Below are positions 1 through 12,100 of a stretch of 13,570 nucleotides of DNA, piece after piece. The notes under the pieces were generated by a model. It did not search any database. It saw only the letters and a list, made by a program, of their open reading frames with translations, and was not told the origin of the DNA. The stretch's first letter is position 1, and the number at the start of each line of letters is the position of its first letter. A program made the position numbers and the translations under genes. This stretch comes from a bacterium (lineage in GTDB: Bacteria; UBA9089; CG2-30-40-21), in contig JASEHA010000032.1 in assembly GCA_030018795.1 (NCBI GenBank), positions 1-13,570 of the forward strand, given 5' to 3'.

Positions 1-171
1 TACGGATGGACAGATGGCAGCGGGACAACGCAAGGGTTCATAACCACAGGCACACAGGCACAATTGTCTACAACTCAGCAGGGAACAGTTACTGTTTATG
101 TCTGGGCACAGGATAATGCCGGAAATATTGGCGGATCAGGTTCAGATGTGATTACCATGGATATAATTGGT
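1..171 (+). other. Partial standard Ig-like module (C-terminal half)
   Basis: Residues 1-57 hold the end of a module: a GTVTVYVWAQD strand, the D-x-AGN motif (DNAGN, codons 38-42), then a linker ending in IIGP. The first half of the module lies before the window. Confidence 0.75.
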
Positions 172-3100
172 CCTAATTTGAGCATTATCTATCCAACCGA
201 GGATATTGTGCTTTGCAGCACATTGAATATTACCTTTACTGGCTCAGACAGCGTTACAACTATTATTGGAACGCCGAGTATATCCATTGATGGTGGGGTA
301 TATTCTGAGGCAGGTAGCTGGTCAGCTCCTAATGGGACACTGAGTATCAATACCGCAAGTGGTTATGCAGATGGGCTGCATACGATTATGATTCGGGCAA
401 TTGACAGCAGTGGCATGACAGGGTATTCTGCTGTTAGAAGGTGCTATTTTGATAATACAGCTCCAAATATTAGTATTACTGCTACACCAGATCCGGCAGG
501 CAGCGATAGTGTGGTAACATTAACTCTTGTCTCGTCTGAAAGGTTGAATGCAGCCACAGTCTCAGTAACTCAGGCAGGAACATCTGCCGTTATTGTAGCA
601 TTGAGTCTTAAGCCAGGACAGGATACAGTTTGGACTGGCACATACTCAGTTGTCAGCGGTTTTAATGGCATAGCTCAAATAACTGCCACAGCTACAGATA
701 GGGCAATATCTGCCGGGAATGCGGGTACTTGCTCAGGCAATTTTGTGGTGGATACAATTATGCCTATCGGAACAATAACCATAAACAATGGCGATGTATA
801 TGCTATTAGCCTGAATGTCCAACTTGGGCTTCAATATTCAACTGATACTATTGCCCTGCGTCTGAGAAATTCTGATGAAAGCTGGGATAGCTATCTTTGG
901 GAGACACCGGTTACAATCAAGCCATGGCAGCTTTCCAGTGGCAGCAATGGTACGCGTACAGTATACATGCAGCTCAAGGATTCATCTGGCAATATTGCGA
1001 CGGCTACATTGGGTGAAATTTACTATGATGGCACTATTCCGCAGGCAACCATTACTATTGGCAGCGGAAATCCAGCCTATACTACTCAAGACACAGCCAC
1101 CATCTATCTTGAATATAGTGCTCCGACAGAGGTGGGGACAGTTGCATTGAGTAATGATGGGACAAATTGGACAGTGATTGCAACCAATAGCACGCCTGCA
1201 AGCTATACCAATTGGTCGCTTGGCGGCAGTGACGGCACCAAGTGGGTATATGTAAAGGTAACGGATAAGGCAGGCAATAGCGGGCAATTCTCAGACAGTA
1301 TTATTCTTGATACACAGGGGCCAGGGTGTTATGTAGTGGTCAATGAGGATGATCTGTATACCAATGATGGCACAGTGACCCTGACCATCTCAGCTTATGA
1401 CCCGTTCTCAGGTGTGAATTACATGAGCCTTTCAAACGACGGGACAACATGGTCAGCTACAGAAACATATGCTACCAGCAAGGTTTGGAGTTTGGTTAAT
1501 GGTACTGGTGGGACAACTACAAACGGCGAACGACGTGTCTATATTCGATTTGTTGATGGTGCTGGTATTACTGCTGGCACATCTACAGACAAGATAGTCT
1601 ATGACAATACTGCCCCTGCTGGAACCATGAGCATCAACCATGCAGCAAATCTGACCATTTCACGGGATGTCAGGCTGGTAATAGAGTATAGCGACAACTC
1701 CAGCCAGTTTGGCACAAGCACATCCTATGGCGTGCAGAAAGTGCGGTATGGAACTGATGGGACAACATGGGGACAGTGGGAGTCAGTGGTTGGCATCAGG
1801 CAGTGGCGGCTGGATGATGTTCAGGGGACACAGACGGTCTGGTGTGAGCTGATGGATGCGTGTGGGAATACAAAGGTAGCCAGTTCAAGCATTAACTATG
1901 ATTCTAATGCACCAGCAGGAACAATTACCATTAATAGCGGTGCTGCCTATACTACAAGTGCAACCGTAACCCTTACACTTGAAAAGGGTGTTGCATCTGA
2001 TACCTGTTGGGTAAGCAATGATGGTGTTAATTGGACGCTGCTGAGTGCATTTGGCACAACCACGAGCACTGCATGGTCATTGCTCCCGGCTGATGGGCTA
2101 AAATTCACCTACTTTAAGGTGCAGGATACAGCTGGTAATGTGTCTGAATATGTTGATTGGATTGTGCTTGACTCAACCGTGCCGTTTGGCAGTGTGGTTA
2201 TTAATGATGGGGCAGTTTATTCTACATCAACAACCTTAAAGCTTACCTTGAGTTATAATGATGTGGCTTCTGGTGTAGCCTATGCAAGGTATAGGGATGA
2301 TGCCAGTGGCTGGGGCACATGGACCACGCCGGCAACTACGACAACATATTCTCTTTCTTCAAGTGTAGAGGGATTGAGAACGGTTTATTATCAGATCAAG
2401 GATGTGCTTGAGCATGAGTCAGATGTTTATTCAGATAGCATTATTCTTGATACTACTTCTCCGCGTGGAACAATTACCATCAATCAGGGCACATCAGCAA
2501 CATCTTCAAAAGAGGTATTATTAACGATTAGCTACGAAGACTTGATAAGTGGTTCAGCCACTGAAGGCTCAGGGGTGGATGTGGTCAGGTTCAGAAATGC
2601 TGGAACTGGAGCAACATGGGGTGGATGGGAGTCGCCAGTAACAACCAAGCCATGGTGGCTTGAGTCGCTGGGCGGAACAGTAGGGGAAAACCGTACAGTT
2701 GAATTCCAGATAAGGGATAAGGCAGGCTTGATGTCTACGGTGACAAGTGGTACTATCATGCTGAATGATATTGCCCCATCAGGCACACTTACCATCAATA
2801 GTGGTGCTGTCTATGCTGGTACTCATACGGTTACCCTTCGTATTGATTATGTCAATCTTAGTGGCGGTGCGGTACGGTTTAGCAATGAACGCTCCATCTG
2901 GAGTGATTGGTCTACAAACTTTGATGATAAGCCATGGATACTCTCTGCTGGCGATGGTAGTAAGCTTGTCTACTGTCAGATGAAAAATAATGCCGGGCTT
3001 ACCCATGAATGCTCTGATACTATTATTGTTGATGCAACTGGCCCGTTTGGCAGCATGATTATAAATAATGGGGCTGAATATGCCTCATCAACTGCTATTG

Positions 3101-6100
3101 TGATGAGTGTGGAATACAATGACCTTGTCTCTGGTGTAAATCAGGTGAGGTATACAGGGGCAGTTGATGTGAGCTGGGGAACACCAACATCAGGCACAAA
3201 TGCCACAATGAGCTCTACGGATGAGGGCGTAAAGACAGTCTACTTTGTGATGCAGGATAATGCTGGTAATATTGGCACGGCTACTGATACCATCATCTAT
3301 GACCATTATTCGCCTACAGGTACAATTACCATCAATAATGGAGCAGCACTTACAAATGACAGAGAGGTTTACTTAAGCCTTAGCTATGAGGACAGTATAT
3401 CTGGCGTGGATATGATTTCCTTGCGTGAGGGGACAACCACCTGGGGTGCATGGGAATCAGCCGTAACAGCCAGGAAGTTAATCATGAGCAGTGGTGATGG
3501 AGACAAGAGCGTTTATTACCGTATCAAGGATAAGTCAGGAAGGGTCTCTGTTGAGTATTCTGACACGATTACCCTTGATACATCTGCCCCATCTGGCACA
3601 CTTAGCATCAATAATGGCAGTCTGACCACTGCCTCTTCAAATGTTGTGCTGTATCTTGCATACAGCGGTGCACCTACACAGGTGAGGTTTAGCAATGATG
3701 GACAGGTCTGGGGTGAATGGAATGTAATGGCTGGAACATATTCATGGACGATTCCACTTGATGATGGTCAAAAGCGTGTTTATGCACAGCTTCAGGATGC
3801 AGCAGGCAATACAAGTGAGTGCTCTGATACCATTCTTTTTGATACAACAGCAGCATTTGGAAGTGTGATAATTAATCAGGGGGCAGGATATACCAATACA
3901 CGAACCGTTACCCTGTCGATTACCTATCATGATACCGGCTGCGGTGTGGCAGATGTTGGCTATTATAATAATGGGGCATGGTCATCATGGCTTGCGGTTA
4001 GTGGTGATGAGGCTACACTGACAACTACCCTCACTACAACTGAGGGGATGCAGACTGTGTATTACAGGATACGGGACAATATCGGGAATGTTTCCGGCAC
4101 ATATTCAGACAGCATTATCCTTGATACCACAGCACCGAGTGGGACGCTGACGATTAACACCGGGGCAGCATACACCAGCTCACGTGATGTTATTCTTAGC
4201 CTGGAGTATTCAAGCGATGTCCAGTATGTCCGTTATCAGGAAGGTGGGACACCAACCACTCAAGGCTGGGAGTCTATTAGTGCGGCAAGGCCAATGATAC
4301 TTTCATCTGGTGATAACACAAAGACCGTGTATGCTGAGATTAAGGATTATGCTGGCAATACAGCTGTTATCCATGGGACAATTACCCTGACCACAGCAGA
4401 GGGTGGGATACTGATAAATAATGGCAGCCCAACTACTACCTCTGGCTCTGTTACCCTTAACCTGAGTTATAATCCCAATACTACGAGTGAGGTAAGGTAT
4501 TCTAATGGCGGCGGGACATGGACAACATGGACGACAGCAACATCTACCCTTGCCTCATGGCAGCTGACTGCTGGTGATGGGATAAAAACGGTATACTATC
4601 AGGCAAAGAATAATAATGGCAGTATCGCTGAGTATTCAGACTCTATTATCCTTGATACAACTAAGCCGTTTGGCTCGATAGTGATAAACGACGGGGCACA
4701 GTATACGGCAACAACATCAGTAACGCTTAAATTTACAGCTGCTGATTCTATGTCTGGTGTTGAGGCAGTAAGGTATAATGAAACGCTTGGCAGCTGGATG
4801 AGTGTTGTTGATGAGGCAACCTATACCCTGACAGCCTCAAATGGGACAAAGACCGTCTACTATCAATTAAGGGATAATGCCGGGATTGTTTCAGCGACAT
4901 ACTCGGATACCATTATTCTTGATACAATCAATCCGACAGGAACCATTACCATTAATCAGAATGCTACCTATACCTCAAAGCTGGATGTTAAATTAGTTTT
5001 GAGTTGGGTTGATGAGTCGTCTGGTGTAAGGTATGTGCGGTTCAGACAGGGGACAGAGACACCAGCCACTAATTGGAGTGATTGGGAATCGCAGGTAGGC
5101 GAAAGGGTATTTACGCTTGTAGCTGTTGGAGATGGCACACGCACGGTTTATTGGCAGCTTCAGGACTATGCAGGCAATACCTCTGGAACATACTCAGATA
5201 CCATCAAGCTGGATACAACAGGGCCAAGTGGCAGTGTGAGTATCTTAGGCGGGCTTGTCTATGCAACCTCAGCCACCATGGTGATAAATTACATCTGTCC
5301 AATTGATACTGAGGGGGTCAGGTTCAGTGTTGATGACCGTGTAACATGGAGTACATGGACAACACCGGTTGGTACTACAGGGACAGTTGCTCTTACCTTT
5401 GCTGCTGGCGATGGCACCAAGCGAGTATACTATCAGGTAAGGGATTACAAGGGTGATACCATTGAGTTGACTGATACCATAGTGCTTGATACCAGAGGGC
5501 CAGGATGCCACATTTTGGTCAATGAGGATGACTTGTATACCAATAATGGCACAGTAACCCTAACCGTGTCAGCCTATGACCCATTGTCAGGTGTTGGCAG
5601 TATGAGCCTGTCAAACGATGGTGCAAGCTGGTCAGCATGGCAGGCATACATGTACGGAACGCTTTCATGGAGCATGATTAATGGTGCAGGCGGGACAACA
5701 ACCAATGGCTATCGCTATGTTCATGTAAGGTTTATGGACAATGCAGGCAATATCGATGGCACAACCACAGACAAGATAATGTATGATAATACCGTGCCAA
5801 TGGGCACCCTGACCATAAACGAGGCTGCCACATATACTACCAGCCGGCAGGTAAGGCTGAATACCTCATTTAGCGATAATTCATCGGGTATAGAGCTGGT
5901 TAGGTACGGGACAGATGGGACAAACTGGGCAGACTGGGAGCAAATAGCCGGGATGAGGATGTGGGCATTTGATGCAGATGGGACGCAGGCAGTGTCCATG
6001 CAGCTTATGGATAGGTGTGGGAATACATCAACGGTTGTCAGCGATAGTATTATGGTTGATACATCTGTGCCGCAGATAACAGTAAATAGCCCGGCAGCGT

Positions 6101-9100
6101 CTGCTGTGGTAAAGGGTACTGTGGCGATTACATTCAGTGTGGATCAGCAAATAGTTGGCACACCAAGCATTCAAATAGATGGTGGGTCTTTTGTTCAGGT
6201 GAGCCAGTGGGCAGCGTCCGTGCTGCAAGGGACATACACCTGGAATACAGCCGGCATAAGCGATGACTCGCATGTCTTTGTTATCAGAGCACAGGATGCA
6301 GCCGGCAATGTTGGCTGCAGCGATATGAGATTAGTGGTAGTAGGCAATGCATCCACACCAGTAACCATAGTAACACCACTGCCTGAGGCAAGGGTAACAG
6401 GCAGCGTTACAGTAAAGGCAACTGCACCGGATACAACGGTCAGGTGCGAGTTTGAGGTAGCACTTGCAGGGACAACAACCACATGGAATCTGCAGGGTGC
6501 AAATGGAACAAGGAGTGTGGATAGCCTTGGTTCAGATGGCTGGATGGGGACGTGGCGAACAACAAGCTTTACACCAGATGGCACATACACGCTAAAGGTG
6601 TATGCATATGACATCAATGGTGAGATAGGCTCAGACAGCATAAGCGTGAGGATAGATAATACTGTGCCAACAGGCAGTGTCAGTGTTGGTGCATTGCTTA
6701 AGGGTATGGCTACAGTAACATTTACCTCAAGTGAGGCAGACGTTGTCAGGGTAATCTTTGAGTATGGCTCAAGTGCCGGGACATATACCATAGGTGTGGA
6801 CACAATCACACCGTTTAACACCTCATGGAACACAACGAATATGGTGGATGGAACATATACCGTCATTGCCACAGCTATTGATGGGGTGGGCTTACTCTAT
6901 GCTACAAGCAGCACAAGCTGTATTGATAATACCGCACCTATTGGAACAATCACTGCACCTGTAGCCGGAGCAGTCATTAGAGGGACAGTATCCATAACCT
7001 CGCAATGGGCTGACAGCCATACTCCGGGCAGTATTGAGATGAGGGTTGACGGCGGGACATGGACTGCACTTAGTGATTGGAATACAGTTAATTGGGCAGA
7101 TGGGGCACACAGCCTCAGATTGCGTTGTGCAGATAGTCTTGGCAATATGGGTGAAACAGAGGCAAGGCTGGTGATTGTGGACAATACAGCACCAGTTGGC
7201 AGTGTCTCGGCTGCGGCATACACAAATACCAATACCGTAATCTTGAGCTTAAGCTATCATGATGCCACCAGTCAGGTGGTATCAGCCAACTACAGCGATA
7301 ATGGCAGTGTCTGGACAGGGTGGGGGACACCAACAGCCACATACAGCCTGACACTTGGCAGTACAGGCCACAGGATAATATATTATGCCATACAGGATAC
7401 AGCTGGCAATGTATCAACACTTACCACAACCATTCTCTATGACGGCACACTGCCGCAAGGGACAATAACGATAAATAGTGGGGCAGCATATACCAGTTCA
7501 CGTTTTGTAACCCTGAGATTGGAATACAGCGATGATACTTCAGGTGTTGCCTCTGTCAGGTACAGCAATGATGGCACATTTACCTCTGCCTGGGAGATGG
7601 CAAATGTGGTCAAGCAATGGGAGCTTAGCAGTGGTGATGGTGTAAAAACCGTGTCCTATCAGGTAAAGGATAATGCCGGGAATGTGTATACAGCCAATGA
7701 TACCATTGTGCTTGATACCACGCCTTGTGCAACACTGACAGTTAGCTCGCCAATTAGCGGGACAACATATCGTGGCAGCATCACCCTGACTGCAATAGCA
7801 CAGGATACAAACGCTGTTGACAGGGTTGAGTTCTATGTAGATGGTGTGTTGTCCACGCAAGGTTCAGGCAGTGTGTTTAATGCTACCTGGGCAACAACAG
7901 CCGCAAATGATGGTGCACACAGCGTATACTTTAAGGCAATAGATGCTGCTGGCAATGGGACAAGCAGCCAGATGATAAGCATTATTGTTGACAACACCAT
8001 TCCAGAAAGCGTGGGAATAATCCGTCCGCAGCATGGCGCGCATGTTAGCGGGACATTCAGCATAGAGGCAGTGGCAGCAGATGCTATCAACGTTGCTCGA
8101 GTAGAATTCTATGATGGTGCGACATTGATAGGGAGCAGGACGAGCTCTCCATGGGCAATAGCTGTAAACTCAACCACCTTAAGTGAGGGCAGTCATACCC
8201 TGTCTGCCAGATGTATAGATGGTGCTGGAAATAGCCTTGATTCAGAGGGGTTGAGTATCGAGGTGGACAATACTCAGCCAGCTGGCAGTATCACTGCAGC
8301 CTCACTTATCAGGGGTGTAGCGACAGTAAGCTACAACACAAGCCATGCAGATATTGAAAGGGTAGTGTTTGAATATGGCTCAAGTGCTGGCACATACACC
8401 ATAGGTGTGGACACAACCTCACCATTTAATGTTTCGTGGAATACGAGTAATATGATTGACGGGACATATACAGTCCAGGCCACAGCTATTGATGAAGTGG
8501 GACTAAGCTATGCGACAGGCAGCACGAGTGTGGTGGATAATACAGCACCAGTGCTTCTGTTTAGCTCACCAGCAGGCTCAAGCGTGGTTCAAGGTATGGT
8601 AAACATTACCTTTAGCGGTCAGGATGGGATAACAGGGCGCATAGGGACACCGACAATAATTATTGCTGGCAATGAATACACAGCCACTAATTGGGGGACA
8701 AATACAGGGCTTGTTTACGGCACATACACATGGGATACAGGGGTGCTCAATGATGGTGTTTACTTGGTGCAGATAAAGGCAGTAGACACAGCCGGCAATG
8801 TTGGCTATTCGCAAATAAGGTCATATGAGACAAACAATGCTAATGAGGCGTTGACATTGATAGTACCAGCAGCATCATCACGGATATGCGGGACAATAAT
8901 TGTTGAGGCAGTAGCTGGCGGTGATGTTGCCTCAGTGGTGTTTGCCTATGAGTATCCAGCTGACACATGGACAACCATTGGCACAGATACATCAAGCGAA
9001 AGCGGCTGGACAGCTACATGGACAACCAGTGCATCCGGGACATACAATGTGCGGGCAGTCAGTTACAATGTTTCAGGCAGTATGCTGGCAAGTGATGTCA

Positions 9101-12100
9101 ACTACAATGTGGTTGTGGACAATGAGGCACCAGCTGTTGGGGTGAGTGTGGCAAGTATTGTTGGCGGGCCAAAGGTGGCGACAATAACTGCAACTGGTGT
9201 CTCATCAGATGTAGTTCAGGTGGTCTTTGAATATTCATCAGGTGCTGGCACATATACCATTGGTGTGGATACAACCTCACCATTTACCATGAATTGGAAC
9301 ACGAGCAATATGGCGGACGGCACATATACTGTGCTGGCAACTGCCATTGACTTGGTAGGCTTAAGCTCTCAAGCCAGCACAACTTGCAGGATGGATAATA
9401 CTGCCCCAGTATTTGGCGTGGATTATCCAGCCGAATGGGCACTAATCAAGGGGGCAGCGGTTAGTATTAGATTCAGCGGGATGGATACAACAACGCAAAT
9501 AGTTGGCACACCATGTGTATCCATAGATGGCGGGACATGGACCGCAGCCAGCCAGTGGTCAAGCAATATGGGCACATACAGCGTGTCTTTAATCGATGGC
9601 GAGCATACTGTCAGGATCAAGGGCACAGACACAGCCGGTAATGTTGGCTATAGCCGGGAGATGCACCTTAAGGCAGATGCTACTGCACCGGCATTAAGCA
9701 TTACAGCCACACCAAGCCCGGCATCAGGCTCTTCTATCGTGAGGATAACGGTGGCAGCAACAGAAGATCTTTTGGCAGCACCAACGGTCAGTGTTCTACA
9801 GGCAGGGACAACATCAGCAACAAATGTCAGTATGATACTTGAGACAGGGTTCAGCCGTCAATGGACAGGCACATACACCGTGATTCAAGGGTATGATGGA
9901 ACCGCAGTCATTCTGGCAACAGGGACAGACAGGGCAGATAATGGTGGCAATGTGGGCACAGCTTCAGGCAGCTTTGTGGCAGATACAGCCTCACCAACAG
10001 GGACATTGAGCATTAACAGTGGCAACACATATACCACCAGCCTTGATGCGGTTTTGAGCCTTGCATACTCAAGCGATGTCAGCCTTATCAGATACAGGAA
10101 CAGCGGTGGTGAATGGACACCATGGGAAGGGGCAGGCAGTGTGAGGCAGTGGCTGTTGGCAAGCGGCGTGAGCGGTAATCGCTCAGTAGATGCTCAAGTG
10201 AAGGACAATGCCGGTAATGTGGCTACCATAAGCGATACTATTCTGTATGATGCTACTCTACCAGTGGGAACGGTTAGCATAGCTGGCGGGGCAGTGTATG
10301 CAACCGGAAGCAGTGTTAATTTAGGGTTTACATATGAGATTGCCGGTGAGGCAGCAAGTATAGCCATTAGCAACAATGGTGTTACATGGACAAGCATTTC
10401 TGGCACACCATCAACGTATAACAATTGGATACTTGAAGGCTCAGACGGCACAAAGTGGGTCTACTTTAAGATAATCGATGCCTCAGGGCTTGAGGCAGTC
10501 TGTGCTGACTCAATCATCCTTGACAGACAGGGGCCAGGATGCCGTGTATTGGTCAATGAGGATGACCTGTATACAAATAATGGCACGGTAACCTTAAGCC
10601 TATCAGCCGGTGATGAGATGTCAGGTGTTGGCAGCATGAGCCTGTCAAACGATGGTGCAAGCTGGTCAGCATGGCAGGCATACATGTACGGAACGCTTTC
10701 ATGGAGCATGATTAATGGTGCAGGCGGGACAACAACCAATGGCTATCGCTATGTTCATGTAAGGTTTATGGACAATGCAGGCAATATCGATGGCACAACC
10801 ACAGACAAGATAATGTATGATAATACCGTGCCAATGGGCACCCTGACCATAAACGAGGCTGCCACATATACTACCAGCCGGCAGGTAAGGCTGAATACCT
10901 CATTTAGCGATAATTCATCGGGTATAGAGCTGGTTAGGTACGGGACAGATGGGACAAACTGGGCAGACTGGGAGCAAATAGCCGGGATGAGGATGTGGGC
11001 ATTTGATGCAGATGGGACGCAGGCAGTGTCCATGCAGCTTATGGATAGGTGTGGGAATACATCAACGGTTGTCAGCGATAGTATTATGGTTGATACATCT
11101 GTGCCGCAGATAACAGTAAATAGCCCGGCAGCGTCTGCTGTGGTAAAGGGTACTGTGGCGATTACATTCAGTGTGGATCAGCAAATAGTTGGCACACCAA
11201 GCATTCAAATAGATGGTGGGTCTTTTGTTCAGGTGAGCCAGTGGGCAGCGTCCGTGCTGCAAGGGACATACACCTGGAATACAGCCGGCATAAGCGATGA
11301 CTCGCATGTCTTTGTTATCAGAGCACAGGATGCAGCCGGCAATGTTGGCTGCAGCGATATGAGATTAGTGGTAGTAGGCAATGCATCCACACCAGTAACC
11401 ATAGTAACACCACTGCCTGAGGCAAGGGTAACAGGCAGCGTTACAGTAAAGGCAACTGCACCGGATACAACGGTCAGGTGCGAGTTTGAGGTAGCACTTG
11501 CAGGGACAACAACCACATGGAATCTGCAGGGTGCAAATGGAACAAGGAGTGTGGATAGCCTTGGTTCAGATGGCTGGATGGGGACGTGGCGAACAACAAG
11601 CTTTACACCAGATGGCACATACACGCTAAAGGTGTATGCATATGACATCAATGGTGAGATAGGCTCAGACAGCATAAGCGTGAGGATAGATAATACTGTG
11701 CCAACAGGCAGTGTCAGTGTTGGTGCATTGCTTAAGGGTATGGCTACAGTAACATTTACCTCAAGTGAGGCAGACGTTGTCAGGGTAATCTTTGAGTATG
11801 GCTCAAGTGCCGGGACATATACCATAGGTGTGGACACAATCACACCGTTTAACACCTCATGGAACACAACGAATATGGTGGATGGAACATATACCGTCAT
11901 TGCCACAGCTATTGATGGGGTGGGCTTACTCTATGCTACAAGCAGCACAAGCTGTATTGATAATACCGCACCTATTGGAACAATCACTGCACCTGTAGCC
12001 GGAGCAGTCATTAGAGGGACAGTATCCATAACCTCGCAATGGGCTGACAGCCATACTCCGGGCAGTATTGAGATGAGGGTTGACGGCGGGACATGGACTG

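Larger units (their letters stand above)
172..1914 (+). repeat. Diverged six-module super-repeat, copy 1 (C-D-standard-standard-E-F)
   Basis: The module order C, D, standard, standard, E, F is the same as at 9409-11106, and each module pairs best with its positional partner. Examples are the D modules (ITATPxP, QAGT, WTGTY, TDRA), the fourth modules (GSDGTKWVY then DSIILD-x-QGP) and the E modules (VNEDDLYTN). Similarity is clear at protein level, very roughly half to two thirds of residues, but the DNA is well diverged. This is therefore an older duplication than the exact 5,034-bp one. After F the two copies part: here a standard module follows, there a C module follows. Confidence 0.8.
5602..8536 (+). 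repeat. Long exact direct repeat, copy A (2,935 bp within view)
   Basis: Every base I compared here is identical to 10636-13570, at a constant offset of 5,034 bp. The repeat starts inside the E module at 5503-5799 and runs through F, C, G, H, I, two standard, two Big_7-like and most of the next H module. The offset is divisible by three (1,678 codons), so both copies are read in the same frame. The 99 bases just upstream (5503-5601) differ from their counterpart at 19 sites by my count, so the left boundary is sharp. The right boundary is not known: copy B reaches the end of the window still matching. No inverted repeats, target-site duplications or transposase are present, so this is a segmental duplication within the gene rather than a mobile element. 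Confidence 0.96.
9409..11106 (+). repeat. Diverged six-module super-repeat, copy 2 (C-D-standard-standard-E-F)
   Basis: Positional partner of 172-1914 and slightly shorter (1,698 against 1,743 bp). Its last part, from 10636 on, has been overwritten by or derived from the recent exact duplication, so the E and F modules here are the same as those at 5602-6072. Only 9409-10635 carries independent information about the older duplication. Confidence 0.78.

Noticed and set aside
875..1150. Short forward ORFs in other frames (also 2765-2983, 5082-5306 and 8921-9145)
   Set aside because: They overlap the continuous frame 1, have no recognisable domains or ribosome binding sites, and begin at chance ATG codons.
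6195..6872. A 225-codon reverse-strand ORF, present again at 11229-11906
   Set aside because: It lies entirely opposite the long forward frame. Its hydrophobic Val/Leu/Ser/Pro-rich product is the antisense reading of Thr/Gly/Ser-rich modules, and it occurs twice only because the DNA is duplicated. I see no start signal.
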